From NCBI GenBank assembly GCA_002495525.1, contig DAFS01000057.1:2176-40959 (forward strand): a stretch of DNA of 38,784 nucleotides. Reading direction: 5' to 3'. Below the pieces are notes generated by a model that did no database searches, was not told where the DNA came from, and saw only the letters and a list, made by a program, of their open reading frames with translations. Source of the stretch: Euryarchaeota archaeon UBA89. Its GTDB lineage: Archaea > Thermoplasmatota > Poseidoniia > Poseidoniales > Thalassarchaeaceae. Shown here one piece after another: positions 1 through 8,344 of the stretch (its first letter is position 1; each line of letters starts with the position of its first letter). The position numbers and the translations under genes are program-made.

Positions 1-2
1 AA

Positions 3-1007
3 CCTTACACTACATGTGGTGGTTCCATATTCAATCATGACAATGTTTACTTTGTTCACCCTATAACTCAACAAAGATTACTCGCAGTCTCTTATTGGGG
101 TGCTGGTTTGAGATTAGTAGATGTTAGTACCCCTCCTCAAGTTGCCGATCCTTTGGGAGTCAATTGGCCCCCAGAAGTTGGTCGTTGGATGGGTTGTCCA
201 TCTGCAGATGATGGATGGTACGGTCCAGAAGGAGGTGGCCATGCAAATATGGATGCTGATGAATGGCTAGATTCTAATCAAGGAAATGACAACATACATT
301 ATGCAGTTCCGAATGATTACTTAATTTGCTCAGGAATTAGTGTGTTTGATCCTGTAGAGGAATGGCCATCTAACTGTGGAACTGGATTTGAAGACCCAGT
401 CTATGGAGTTAACTGGAGACATTATACCTACATCGCCCCCGAATATGGTTCCAATGAGAATCATACAGGTTATGTATGGACAATTGATACAACAGATCCT
501 GCTGAACCTTTCTTAGTATCAAAATGGAAGCTTCCAGGTGAGGGAATGAAAGGAAATGGTTCGCATCCACAGCATTGGATACCTGGTGGATATATTTTCA
601 GTCCACATAATGGTGATACTGGACCATCAGGCCATGTATACTATACTCACTATCACGCTGGAGCTTGGGTAACTGATCATGGCGATATTTGGGATGAAAT
701 AGTATGGGAAAATGGAGTTCCAGAGCCTGATAGAGGATTCCAAGCAATTTCAGAGTTAGCCGAAACCAAGACTATTGGTTACTATCTTCCTGCAGGACCC
801 CCTTGGATTGATGATCCATCCGCAGAAATGGGTTATGATATGGCAGATTGCTGGGCCTCATGTATGATTCCATTTAATTGGGGGTTACAATATGATCCTA
901 GAGGATTTGTATTCGTCTCTGATATGGTAACTGGAGTTTATGTTGTCCAATTTGACGAAGACTATGACCCAAGATTTGATTATCCACCACTATGGGATTC
1001 TGAATGA
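3..1007 (+). CDS. LVIVD-type beta-propeller secreted protein (5' partial)
   Basis: The reading frame is open from the first complete codon at position 3, so the gene begins before the window and only its C-terminal part (about 334 residues) is present. The short phrases SYWGAGLRLVDVS near the start and GFVFVSDMVTGVYVVQF near the end match the LVIVD repeat style (a strand ending in G-hydrophobic-hydrophobic-D), which forms propeller-like domains in secreted proteins. Between them lie Trp/Tyr/His/Gly-rich loops, for example around HYTYIAPEYG and HVYYTHYHAG. No membrane anchor is visible in this part. The next gene follows after about 18 bases on the same strand, so it probably belongs to one transcript with the two SCO-like lipoproteins. 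The substrate is unknown; a role in the envelope is inferred from the company it keeps. Confidence 0.75.
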   Translation, partial: PYTTCGGSIFNHDNVYFVHPITQQRLLAVSYWGAGLRLVDVSTPPQVADPLGVNWPPEVGRWMGCPSADDGWYGPEGGGHANMDADEWLDSNQGNDNIHYAVPNDYLICSGISVFDPVEEWPSNCGTGFEDPVYGVNWRHYTYIAPEYGSNENHTGYVWTIDTTDPAEPFLVSKWKLPGEGMKGNGSHPQHWIPGGYIFSPHNGDTGPSGHVYYTHYHAGAWVTDHGDIWDEIVWENGVPEPDRGFQAISELAETKTIGYYLPAGPPWIDDPSAEMGYDMADCWASCMIPFNWGLQYDPRGFVFVSDMVTGVYVVQFDEDYDPRFDYPPLWDSE

Positions 1008-1025
1008 ATTGATTAGGTGAGTTTG

Positions 1026-1577
1026 ATGAAAAATGTTTCAATTGTAGTTTTTATCATTATTTTATTCATCAATCCAATAGTTGATGCTCACGGTGCTAAT
1101 ACATTCCAATTTATCATGAGAAATGGCTCAATCCAACCAGATGATGCCCAAGTAACACAAAATGATAGTATAATTTTCAACAATGTTGTCATGGACTTAG
1201 AAAGAACAATTGAGATTGAGAATCCTAAAAATTCCACTCATAATTGGTCTTGCACTGCTCAACCTTACAATAGTACAGGAAATGAGGATGAATGCCAATT
1301 ATGGTTAGACCCTCTGAACTGGTCTGCTGGTAATTATCAGGCATTGGTATATTCTAATGGTTCACTTTGGCACACCGTAAATATTACAATTATCCTAGAT
1401 ACTCATAATGAAACAACACCCAATTTCGTATTACCAAGCGGTAATTCTGGTAATGAAGTTTCGAATACTTCAGAATCAAATATGATTTTCCTTTGGATTG
1501 GACTAGTTCTTTTTGCTATAGCAGCAATCAGTCGAACTGTAAAAAAGGGAAGACCTACTGGAAATGAAGAGGAGTAG
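1026..1577 (+). CDS. Small membrane-anchored secreted protein, possibly cupredoxin-like
   Basis: The protein has 183 residues. A signal peptide (residues 1-20, MKNVSIVVFIIILFINPIVD) is followed by an Asn-rich extracytoplasmic domain, then a C-terminal membrane helix (around IFLWIGLVLFAIAAIS) and a short basic tail. The ATG at 1026 is preferred over an upstream GTG at 1017 because AGGTGA at 1015-1020 then sits five bases before the start. The domain has a beta-sandwich look (alternating strands, FNNVV then GNYQALVY), and it sits beside two SCO copper chaperones, so a cupredoxin-like fold is possible. However, a clear His-Cys-His-Met ligand set cannot be seen; the two Cys could instead form a disulfide. 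Its stop codon overlaps or nearly abuts the next gene. Function unknown. Confidence 0.7.
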   Translation: MKNVSIVVFIIILFINPIVDAHGANTFQFIMRNGSIQPDDAQVTQNDSIIFNNVVMDLERTIEIENPKNSTHNWSCTAQPYNSTGNEDECQLWLDPLNWSAGNYQALVYSNGSLWHTVNITIILDTHNETTPNFVLPSGNSGNEVSNTSESNMIFLWIGLVLFAIAAISRTVKKGRPTGNEEE

Positions 1578-1585
1578 TGGCTGCA

Positions 1586-2305
1586 ATGTCGAAAAATTTG
1601 TTTGCAATTTTAATGGCTCTATGTTTTGTCACCTCTGGTTGTATAGGTAACGAAGAAGTAGATATTTTCTATGGAGAAGATATTTCTCCTTCAATGCCAG
1701 CAGAAGATTTCGCATTAACGGATGAAGAAGGGAATGAATTTAATTTCTATGATTATGAAGGAGATGTAGTTGTAGTAGCATTCCTTTTCACTAGATGCCC
1801 TGATGTCTGTCCAGTAGTTAGTGCCAACCTCGCTTATGTTTCTCAATTACTAGGTGACCTTTACCGCACAGAGGTCCAGATCCTTACTGTTACGGTAGAT
1901 CCTTGGACTGATAATTCATCAGTTTTAGATAATTATTCTAATGCTAGAGGATTAGATTGGCCTCACCTTACTGGTGAATTAGAAGTTATAGAACCTGTTT
2001 GGAGGAATTTTGAAGTAGGTTTAGCAACTTATGACTCAGACTTAGATGGTGACGGAGTAGCAGATGGATTTGACACATGTGCAAACACTACTGCTGGTGA
2101 AACCGTAGATAATGAAGGCTGTAGCGATTCACAGAAAGAGCCTAGTCAGGTACAAACCATGCATCATCCTCTCAGTTATTGGGTAGATCATACAACTGGA
2201 ACAATAATAGTTGATAGAGAAATGAATCAGCGTGTTTGGTGGGCGGATAATGACTGGAACGCTGAACTTGTCCTTGAAGATATCAAATTACTCTTAGAAG
2301 AATAA
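1586..2305 (+). CDS. SCO1/SenC-like lipoprotein with a calcium-type insert
   Basis: This is a 239-residue lipoprotein. The lipobox (VTSGC, Cys at about 18) marks it as lipid-anchored outside the membrane. The thioredoxin-like core carries the SCO copper motif CPDVC (Cys71 and Cys75), and a His pair before a strand (H193/H194, MHHPLSYWVD) supplies the likely third ligand. SCO proteins deliver copper to, or reduce thiols at, the CuA site of cytochrome oxidase. Between core and His is an insert with DSDLDGDGVADGFDTC, a thrombospondin type 3-like calcium-binding pattern, ending in a second Cys. A GTG at 1577 overlapping the previous stop is an alternative start; the ATG at 1586 gives a better signal peptide. 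The next gene, 12 bases downstream, is a paralogue. Confidence 0.88.
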   Translation: MSKNLFAILMALCFVTSGCIGNEEVDIFYGEDISPSMPAEDFALTDEEGNEFNFYDYEGDVVVVAFLFTRCPDVCPVVSANLAYVSQLLGDLYRTEVQILTVTVDPWTDNSSVLDNYSNARGLDWPHLTGELEVIEPVWRNFEVGLATYDSDLDGDGVADGFDTCANTTAGETVDNEGCSDSQKEPSQVQTMHHPLSYWVDHTTGTIIVDREMNQRVWWADNDWNAELVLEDIKLLLEE

Positions 2306-2317
2306 AGTGGTGTTTAG

Positions 2318-3442
2318 ATGAAAAAATTTCTTGTAATTTTAATTACATCTTGCTTATTTTTTTCTGGTTGTCTGCAGTCAAATAATGACTTGTATTTGTA
2401 TGGTACAGAATATAAAAATCCTCCTGATGCACCAGATTTCACATTACTAAATCAAGATGGTGAGTCAGTTACACTATCAGATTATTCCGATAAAGTAGTC
2501 ATTGTAGCTTTCATTTACACATCATGCCCTGATATATGTCTTGCCATATCCGCTAATCTTGCTTGGATACATGAAAATCTTGGAGAATATTCTGATGATA
2601 CGATAATACTATCAGTCACTATTGATCCTGCAAGAGATACTGTGGAAAGATTTTCTCAATGGACTGAGGCTAATGGATACGATTGGGATCATCTATCTGC
2701 AGAGAGACCATCCACTCTGGTCGATGTCTGGAATAGTTGGAACATTGTTGTAGATAACGAACATATTGAAGCCAGTCAACCTCCTGAAGAATCTACAAAT
2801 AGATTTTCTATACTATATCCTGACAATTCTTCGACGATATTAGATACTCCATGTCGTAGTGAGATATCTAATAATAGATGCTATTATGATGGAGATGACT
2901 TTTCGAATTATGTATTTAGTAATGCAAATATTACTTACAATCTAACTGATAATGAGGGGACTATCGGTGATTGGTCATCCAATAATAATCTGAACTTCTC
3001 ATGGTTACTTCACTACTGGGATAATTCGAATGAAACATGGTCCTTTTCTGAATCTCAGAACATCTCTTCTATTGACATTGATGCTAATACACACTTAGCA
3101 TGGGTTTCTAGTAGTTCCAACCTTTCAAATCTTTCACCTGGAGTTGACTGCAATGGAAAGGGTTGGATTATGGGGGCTGGGTCAAGTGCTCATTGTATGT
3201 GTGATGAAGGATATGAAAGATCAGATGGAAATTGGCTTGGATGCATGCTAATTGGAACCGAGAATCTAAATTCATCAGACTCTGTTAATCCTCATGAAGA
3301 ATCACTTGGTGAATATGGAGTAGGCCATTCCACTGTCACGTTTATTCTGGATAAAGAAACCAGAAAGAGAGTTGCATGGACTGGAATAAATTGGGACGTT
3401 CAAGAGTTTCTACTTGATATCAAGGCACTATCTACCGAGTAA
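2318..3442 (+). CDS. SCO1/SenC-like lipoprotein with a large Cys-rich insert
   Basis: The protein has 374 residues, long for a SCO protein (usually about 200). A signal peptide with lipobox (LFFSGC, Cys at about 17) anchors it to the outer face of the membrane. The core shows SCO features: FTLLNQDGESVTLSDY, then YTSCPDIC (Cys70 and Cys74), VTIDPARDT, and a late His337 (GVGHSTVTFILD). Roughly residues 155-330 are an insert of Asn/Ser-rich sequence ending in an EGF-like Cys pattern (CNGKGW, HCMCDEGYE, LGCM). Ligands for copper are therefore conserved and the insert lies in a loop before the His. The start ATG has GTGGTG upstream. It is the last gene of the cluster; a run of eight T follows at 3453. 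Confidence 0.87.
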   Translation: MKKFLVILITSCLFFSGCLQSNNDLYLYGTEYKNPPDAPDFTLLNQDGESVTLSDYSDKVVIVAFIYTSCPDICLAISANLAWIHENLGEYSDDTIILSVTIDPARDTVERFSQWTEANGYDWDHLSAERPSTLVDVWNSWNIVVDNEHIEASQPPEESTNRFSILYPDNSSTILDTPCRSEISNNRCYYDGDDFSNYVFSNANITYNLTDNEGTIGDWSSNNNLNFSWLLHYWDNSNETWSFSESQNISSIDIDANTHLAWVSSSSNLSNLSPGVDCNGKGWIMGAGSSAHCMCDEGYERSDGNWLGCMLIGTENLNSSDSVNPHEESLGEYGVGHSTVTFILDKETRKRVAWTGINWDVQEFLLDIKALSTE

Positions 3443-3452
3443 TTGTGAAAAC

Positions 3453-3480
3453 TTTTTTTTATGACTTTTCAGTATCTTTT
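3453..3480 (+). terminator. Poly-T terminator candidate
   Basis: A run of eight T (3453-3460) and two further T-rich stretches follow the second SCO gene by ten bases. Archaeal RNA polymerase ends transcripts at such oligo-T tracts without needing a hairpin. A new promoter-like box lies just downstream, which fits a transcript boundary. Confidence 0.5.
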
Positions 3481-3490
3481 ATTGTAATTG

Positions 3491-3497
3491 TTTAATA
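3491..3497 (+). promoter_or_regulatory. TATA-like box for the hydrolase-YHYH gene
   Basis: TTTAATA is centred about 27 bases before the ATG at 3521. That is the usual distance from TATA box to transcription start in archaea, so the transcript would start at or near the ATG (leaderless). This supports the ATG at 3521 over an in-frame TTG at 3488, which overlaps the box region. Confidence 0.45.
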
Positions 3498-3520
3498 GGA
3501 ATTGCATTACAGATTATAGC

Positions 3521-6214
3521 ATGCGTAATTCAAAAGATGACAACGATGGTGCTGCAAGGTCACTTTTCTTAGCCGGATTAATGATTGGTAGTGTCTTGGT
3601 TGGTGGACTTTTTTATGACTTTGAATCTGAAGGAATTAATCTTGCTCCTATAATTGAATCAGATGTTCCAGATAGTATCTTAATTGGTAGTGTAGATATT
3701 CTCTATGTGTCGGTAAATGATGAAGATATGTCTTCTTTAGAAATTGAGGCTACATTGGATGGTTCACCTTTACTTCTTGCACCAAATAATACTGGAATTA
3801 TCGCTGTGGATATATCTGAAGTAGGTGTGGGATATCACAATTTAAAGATGATAATAACTGATTCATTGGGTCAAGAATCAAGATTATCAGCCACATTTAC
3901 AATCCATTATCCCTATGAAGATCCGACAGTTATGATTGTAGATAATAATGATTTTCAATTACCTGTAGGAGATAGTGTAACAATTAATGGTACCCTAATT
4001 CATCCTGAATTGGGAACTTGTGATTTAGGATGGTCTGATGGTGACGTAAATGTGTTTAGCCTTAATTTACCTTTTACAGATAGTGGTAAGTTCACTTGGG
4101 GGCCGTCAGAAATAGAATCTAATATGACAATTTCAATTTTAGCTACCTGTGGTACATGGGAAGATTCCTTTGATTTGGAAATAATTAGCATTAATATTAC
4201 TGAGTCTGTAATGGGATGTACAGACTCTGAAGCCAATAACTATGATAATGAGGCCACTGAAGATGATGGTAGCTGTGATTACGATGAAGAAGTAGTAGTA
4301 GTAAGTGGATGTACAGATTCAGAAGCTAATAATTATGATAGTGCGGCCACAGAAGATGATGGTTCATGCAGTTATGACGAAACTACAAGATTGAAGATCT
4401 TAAGCCTTCATGGGGGCGGTGAAAGCGCTTCTGATTTCGAATCTCAACAGGGTATGCAAGATTTGATAGAAGCTCTGCCAGAATTTGAATTCATTTTTGC
4501 AGAAACTCGTGAAGAGGGTGAGGTCTGGGTCCGTGATCCACCGGGTGGTAAAGAGCAAGGAACTAACGATCCAAATTGGGCAGACGGGTCTATTAGTTAT
4601 TTAGATGATTTTATCATAGAAAATGGGCCATTCTATGGTCTACTTGGATTTTCACAAGGTGCTGCGATGTCAGTAATTTATCTCGCATATTCTGATGTTG
4701 ATTTTGAGAAAGTAATTTTATTTAATGGCTATCTTGAAACGGGTCATCAAGGACTTAATGATACAATTGAGAACGAATCTCCATTTAATATACCTGCTCT
4801 AGTTTTTGAAGGTGAAGATGATGACTGGTTCGGATATGGTTCTTCTGAATTAGCAAATGTATTCATTGATGCAACACACTTAGTTGGTGATGCTGGACAT
4901 CATTTACCATATTCTTCAGATAGGGAATTTGATAATGTTGTTTCATTTATTCGTGACACTGTAGAGTATGGATGTACTGATTCTGGCGCTTCTAATTTTG
5001 ATGTAGATGCTAATCGAGATGATGGATCTTGTAATTATGACGTTCAAGTTGAGACCGGCTCGATAGAATGGTGGAATAAAACTCTAATTTGCGACGATGA
5101 ACCTCCAGTGGTTGATGATTATAGTACCGATAGTCAAGATAATCATGTTTGTGACATAAGTTTCATTATTGAAGATGGAAATATTACTATTAGTACAAAT
5201 GGTTTACCAAACCATGATTTTGAATCCACAATTGGTTGCTGTGCAAGTGCTCAATCAAACAGCTATACCTTACCAGTAACGCCGATGGATGATCCAGACT
5301 GTAATCCTACAGTTGGTTCTGAAGGTTGTGTTATGGCACCAGAACTTGGAACAATTGCAATCGCAGTGAATGGGGTTGCAATATTCGGTCCGGAGGACGG
5401 ACCAGGTGGTGATGCAGTAGCCTTAGAAGAAGGCGCATATGAGCAAGAAGAAGGTGAACAGGAAGTAGATCTCGGTGTTTGCCATGGCCATTCTGGGCCT
5501 GGTGGTGTTTATCATTACCATGCAGATGCTAATTGTATTCATTGGCATGCACAGGAAGGCGAAAACATGTATGATTACCATTTGGATTCTCAAAGAAGTT
5601 TGAGCGCACATTCAAAAATAGTAGGTTTTGCATTGGATGGATATTCGATTTATGGATATACAGGATGGGACGAAGATGGAGAAGTAGTTGAAATGACTTC
5701 CTCATATCGACTTAAAGATGGTCAAGATGGTTCTGGCGGAATTGATGATTATGAGTATATCCAAGGACTTGGGAGTTTAGATGCTTGTAATGGGATTTTC
5801 AGTGCAACTCCTGATTGGCCCGAGGGGATATATCATTATCATACTACTATGTTTAATGGAGAAGGAGGAATAGGTTTCCCCTACTTCATTAATTGTTATG
5901 CCGGTGAAATTCCTACATCCGAAGAAGGTGAAGGAGATGATGACCCATGTGCTGGGCATGGAGAAACTTGGGGGCCAGGAATAGGCCCTCCTCCAGATGG
6001 ATGTGGTGGTGGTCCTGGTGGGCAGTCATCTGAGGAAGGATTAATTGCTATCCCTTGGCTAACAAATCCTCCTAATAACGGATTAATAATGGTCTCATTA
6101 TTGATGCTTGTAACAGTTACTAGATATTCTCTTAGAGGATTGGCATCCGGCTCAATCGTTCCAAATCAGGCTGGTAAAGTTCGCGAATATCATCTAATTC
6201 CAAGACTAACATAG
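3521..6214 (+). CDS. Membrane-anchored FSH1-like serine hydrolase fused to a YHYH domain
   Basis: The protein has 897 residues. Residues 13-31 are an N-terminal membrane helix or signal anchor, then come one or two Ig-like regions (about 45-225). Three modules of the form GCTDSxAxNxDxxAxxDDGSC lie at about 232, 263 and 484. Between the second and third is an alpha/beta hydrolase domain like FSH1: LHGGGES, nucleophile motif GFSQGA (Ser378), an acidic stretch EGEDDDW, and GHH (His460/461), so the triad looks intact. Residues about 550-810 form a YHYH domain with CHGHSGPGGVYHYH (near 664) and a second YHYH near 771, both His-rich. A C-terminal membrane helix lies near 855-872. It probably faces the outside of the cell. 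The last 83 bases overlap the convergent pheS gene. The substrate is unknown. Confidence 0.85.
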   Translation: MRNSKDDNDGAARSLFLAGLMIGSVLVGGLFYDFESEGINLAPIIESDVPDSILIGSVDILYVSVNDEDMSSLEIEATLDGSPLLLAPNNTGIIAVDISEVGVGYHNLKMIITDSLGQESRLSATFTIHYPYEDPTVMIVDNNDFQLPVGDSVTINGTLIHPELGTCDLGWSDGDVNVFSLNLPFTDSGKFTWGPSEIESNMTISILATCGTWEDSFDLEIISINITESVMGCTDSEANNYDNEATEDDGSCDYDEEVVVVSGCTDSEANNYDSAATEDDGSCSYDETTRLKILSLHGGGESASDFESQQGMQDLIEALPEFEFIFAETREEGEVWVRDPPGGKEQGTNDPNWADGSISYLDDFIIENGPFYGLLGFSQGAAMSVIYLAYSDVDFEKVILFNGYLETGHQGLNDTIENESPFNIPALVFEGEDDDWFGYGSSELANVFIDATHLVGDAGHHLPYSSDREFDNVVSFIRDTVEYGCTDSGASNFDVDANRDDGSCNYDVQVETGSIEWWNKTLICDDEPPVVDDYSTDSQDNHVCDISFIIEDGNITISTNGLPNHDFESTIGCCASAQSNSYTLPVTPMDDPDCNPTVGSEGCVMAPELGTIAIAVNGVAIFGPEDGPGGDAVALEEGAYEQEEGEQEVDLGVCHGHSGPGGVYHYHADANCIHWHAQEGENMYDYHLDSQRSLSAHSKIVGFALDGYSIYGYTGWDEDGEVVEMTSSYRLKDGQDGSGGIDDYEYIQGLGSLDACNGIFSATPDWPEGIYHYHTTMFNGEGGIGFPYFINCYAGEIPTSEEGEGDDDPCAGHGETWGPGIGPPPDGCGGGPGGQSSEEGLIAIPWLTNPPNNGLIMVSLLMLVTVTRYSLRGLASGSIVPNQAGKVREYHLIPRLT

Positions 6215-7625
6215 CGAGTCTTTCTAGACCCATTCCCCAAGCACAAACCGGCCATTCACTACCTAATGGTTCTGTCACTTCTGGACGGAAGATACCTGCT
6301 CCACCAAGTTCCAACCATTTTCCTCTCCAATAAACCTCTACTTCGACGCTTGGTTCAGTGTAAGGGAAATATGCCGGCCTTACACGAACATCAGGATAAC
6401 CCATTTTTGAATAGAAGGTTTTCAATGTTGAGATTAACATTGGTAAACTAGCATTTGGTTCATGAATTATTCCTTCGATTTGGTGAAACTCTGGTAGATG
6501 TGTTCTATCTATTGTCTCTTGTCTAAATACTCTTCCAATACCGAATACTCTAGAAGGTTTTTCAGGATTTTCTGCGATATATTTGACAGTATTGACAGTC
6601 GTATGAGTTCTTAGAAGTCCCTTTTTTGCTTCTTCTCTATCAAATTTAGATCCCCAACCTAAACTTCCAGTGTCATGTCCATTTTCATGGACTGAGGCCC
6701 ATAAATCTAGCATTTCATCCGGAATATCAATTTTTTCGGGTTCTTCAAGGTAGAATGTATCTTGCATAGTTCTTGCTGGATGAGATTGAGGGATAAATAA
6801 GGCATCCATATTCCATCCTGCTGATTGAACATAATCTCCTTCTATTTCTGAGAATCCCATTTCTAAAAATACTGACCTTATCCTCTCAATCAGTGATTGC
6901 ATTGGATGAGGTCTACCACCTACAGGAATGGGGGTATCTGCATTAATATCAAATTCCTTATATCTTGCATTTTCCCAACCATCTGTTTGTAAAAATTCAG
7001 TTGTAATTTCTCCAATAAGTTCTATTTCATCTAATTCCTTATCTGGTAAATTAATTCCTTTTTCCGTAAGCTTCCATTCTCTTACGGTGATTTCTTCAAT
7101 ATTAATCAAATTCTTTCTTCCAGAAAAATGTTTGACTAACTCTCTATCCAAATTTTCATAATTTATTTTTTCTTCTGATAATGATTCAATAAAATCAATC
7201 CGATCAGAAATTCTTTCAGTAATTTCTTGTCCATTATCAAAGATAAAAATTCCCTTTTCTATCGATACCCCTAATGATTTCAGGAGCCCTATCCCCGGAC
7301 CTGCTTCATGCCGTTCAAATCCTGCATTAAATAGTTCATTCATAGTCCTATTTTTTTCTGCCTGTGAGAGCATCCAATCCCAAATTCTCTTCTCCAGTAA
7401 ACTGTTTTCTGTAGCTTTGTGGCCCTCGGCTCCTAATGTGATGAATTTCAATTTTTTCTCTACAGTTTCAACAAACCCATTTTCATCAAGAGATTTACCT
7501 GCACCAGCAACATGAACTTGGTCATTCCACTGTGTTATCTCTAGTAGTTCTTCAAGAGTCCAAACATTTTCTTGTTTTGAACGCATGCAACGAAGCATTT
7601 TTTTCTCATTATTACCGAGTGACAT
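6132..7625 (-). CDS. pheS: Phenylalanyl-tRNA synthetase alpha subunit
   Basis: The protein has 497 residues, the length of archaeal/eukaryotic-type PheS. It charges tRNA-Phe together with PheT, which is not in this window. The N-terminal third is the winged-helix region. The class II catalytic core follows: motif 1 around GGRPHPMQSLIERIR, motif 2 around VFGIGRVFRQETIDRTH (about residue 360), and motif 3 GMGLERLA (about 464). The phrase PAYFPYTEPSVEVEV is typical of the Phe-binding pocket. The start was moved to the internal ATG at 7625 because a full Shine-Dalgarno (AAGGAGGA) sits five bases before it; the longer frame from 7655 would begin with a basic stretch that is really the ribosome-binding site read as codons. 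Confidence 0.97.
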   Translation of the reverse strand: MSLGNNEKKMLRCMRSKQENVWTLEELLEITQWNDQVHVAGAGKSLDENGFVETVEKKLKFITLGAEGHKATENSLLEKRIWDWMLSQAEKNRTMNELFNAGFERHEAGPGIGLLKSLGVSIEKGIFIFDNGQEITERISDRIDFIESLSEEKINYENLDRELVKHFSGRKNLINIEEITVREWKLTEKGINLPDKELDEIELIGEITTEFLQTDGWENARYKEFDINADTPIPVGGRPHPMQSLIERIRSVFLEMGFSEIEGDYVQSAGWNMDALFIPQSHPARTMQDTFYLEEPEKIDIPDEMLDLWASVHENGHDTGSLGWGSKFDREEAKKGLLRTHTTVNTVKYIAENPEKPSRVFGIGRVFRQETIDRTHLPEFHQIEGIIHEPNASLPMLISTLKTFYSKMGYPDVRVRPAYFPYTEPSVEVEVYWRGKWLELGGAGIFRPEVTEPLGSEWPVCAWGMGLERLAMLVLELDDIRELYQPDLERLSRMPIL

Positions 7626-7630
7626 AGGTC

Positions 7631-7638
7631 TCCTCCTT
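7631..7638 (-). promoter_or_regulatory. Strong ribosome-binding site deciding the pheS start
   Basis: On the minus strand this reads AAGGAGGA, five bases before the ATG at 7625. It is among the best Shine-Dalgarno matches in the window and lies inside the longer open frame, so it shows that translation starts at 7625. Confidence 0.8.
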
Positions 7639-7684
7639 AAACATCGAAAGAGCATTTACTCTTGATGGTTGCTTAATGAAATAA

Positions 7685-8107
7685 TCATTCTTCTTCTTCA
7701 TGCCAAAGTGTGATTAAGCAATCAGGGCAATCAAAAGTTTTTGGTTTTGTGCCATCAGTCCAATAAATATTAGCGCATTTACCACATAATATTGAAGTCC
7801 TAATAGGTTCAATTAGTGTTGTATCTACTCTATACATTACTCTTCCAGAATCGGGCATTTCTGTTTGATCCGGTTCCCATGTCAAAATATCTTCGATATT
7901 AGCACTAGTCTCATCTTTATACATTAATCCAAGAATTAGTAGAATCAGTCCTAATACTGAAATAGGGGCAGCAAATGAAAGAATTAGTGAAGATTCTCCT
8001 GAGGTAAATAATAGTAAACTTCCAAGTATAATGCACACCCAACCAGAAATGACGATATTTATTTTCACTTGGCTCTGCTGAAGATAATCACCCCCCTCTC
8101 CTTCCAT
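7685..8107 (-). CDS. Small two-helix membrane protein with C-terminal zinc ribbon
   Basis: The protein has 140 residues. Two membrane helices lie at about residues 16-35 (INIVISGWVCIILGSLLLF) and 42-62 (ILSFAAPISVLGLILLILG). A soluble tail follows with CGKC (C108, C111) and CPDC (C127, C130), spaced like a zinc ribbon, and ends in four Glu. With only a short loop between the helices, both ends should lie on the same side, most likely the cytoplasm. Small membrane zinc-ribbon proteins of this kind are common in Marine Group II but their role is not known. pheS follows 59 bases downstream on the same strand. There is no good ribosome-binding site before the ATG at 8107, so the start is less sure than the frame. 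Confidence 0.7.
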   Translation of the reverse strand: MEGEGGDYLQQSQVKINIVISGWVCIILGSLLLFTSGESSLILSFAAPISVLGLILLILGLMYKDETSANIEDILTWEPDQTEMPDSGRVMYRVDTTLIEPIRTSILCGKCANIYWTDGTKPKTFDCPDCLITLWHEEEE

Positions 8108-8201
8108 GTATTGCCGTGTATGGTTTTACCCATCAATTCACCGGATAATTTCATCTTAACAATGTGTAGGGTTCAAATGTTAAACGTCCTCGGCGATTCA
8201 A

Positions 8202-8275
<74 letters not shown>

Positions 8276-8344
8276 CCAAAAAAAATCCTAATTCAGTGGC
8301 TCTCTTCCGTCAATGTGAAGTGTATGGTGCCTTTGGAATCAATT

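Noticed and set aside
108..1007. TTG at 108 as the start of the first gene
   Set aside because: The frame is open and family-like up to the window edge, so the TTG is internal.
4000..4236. Minus-strand frame of 78 codons
   Set aside because: Antisense to the Ig-like part of the hydrolase-YHYH gene, with no supporting signal.
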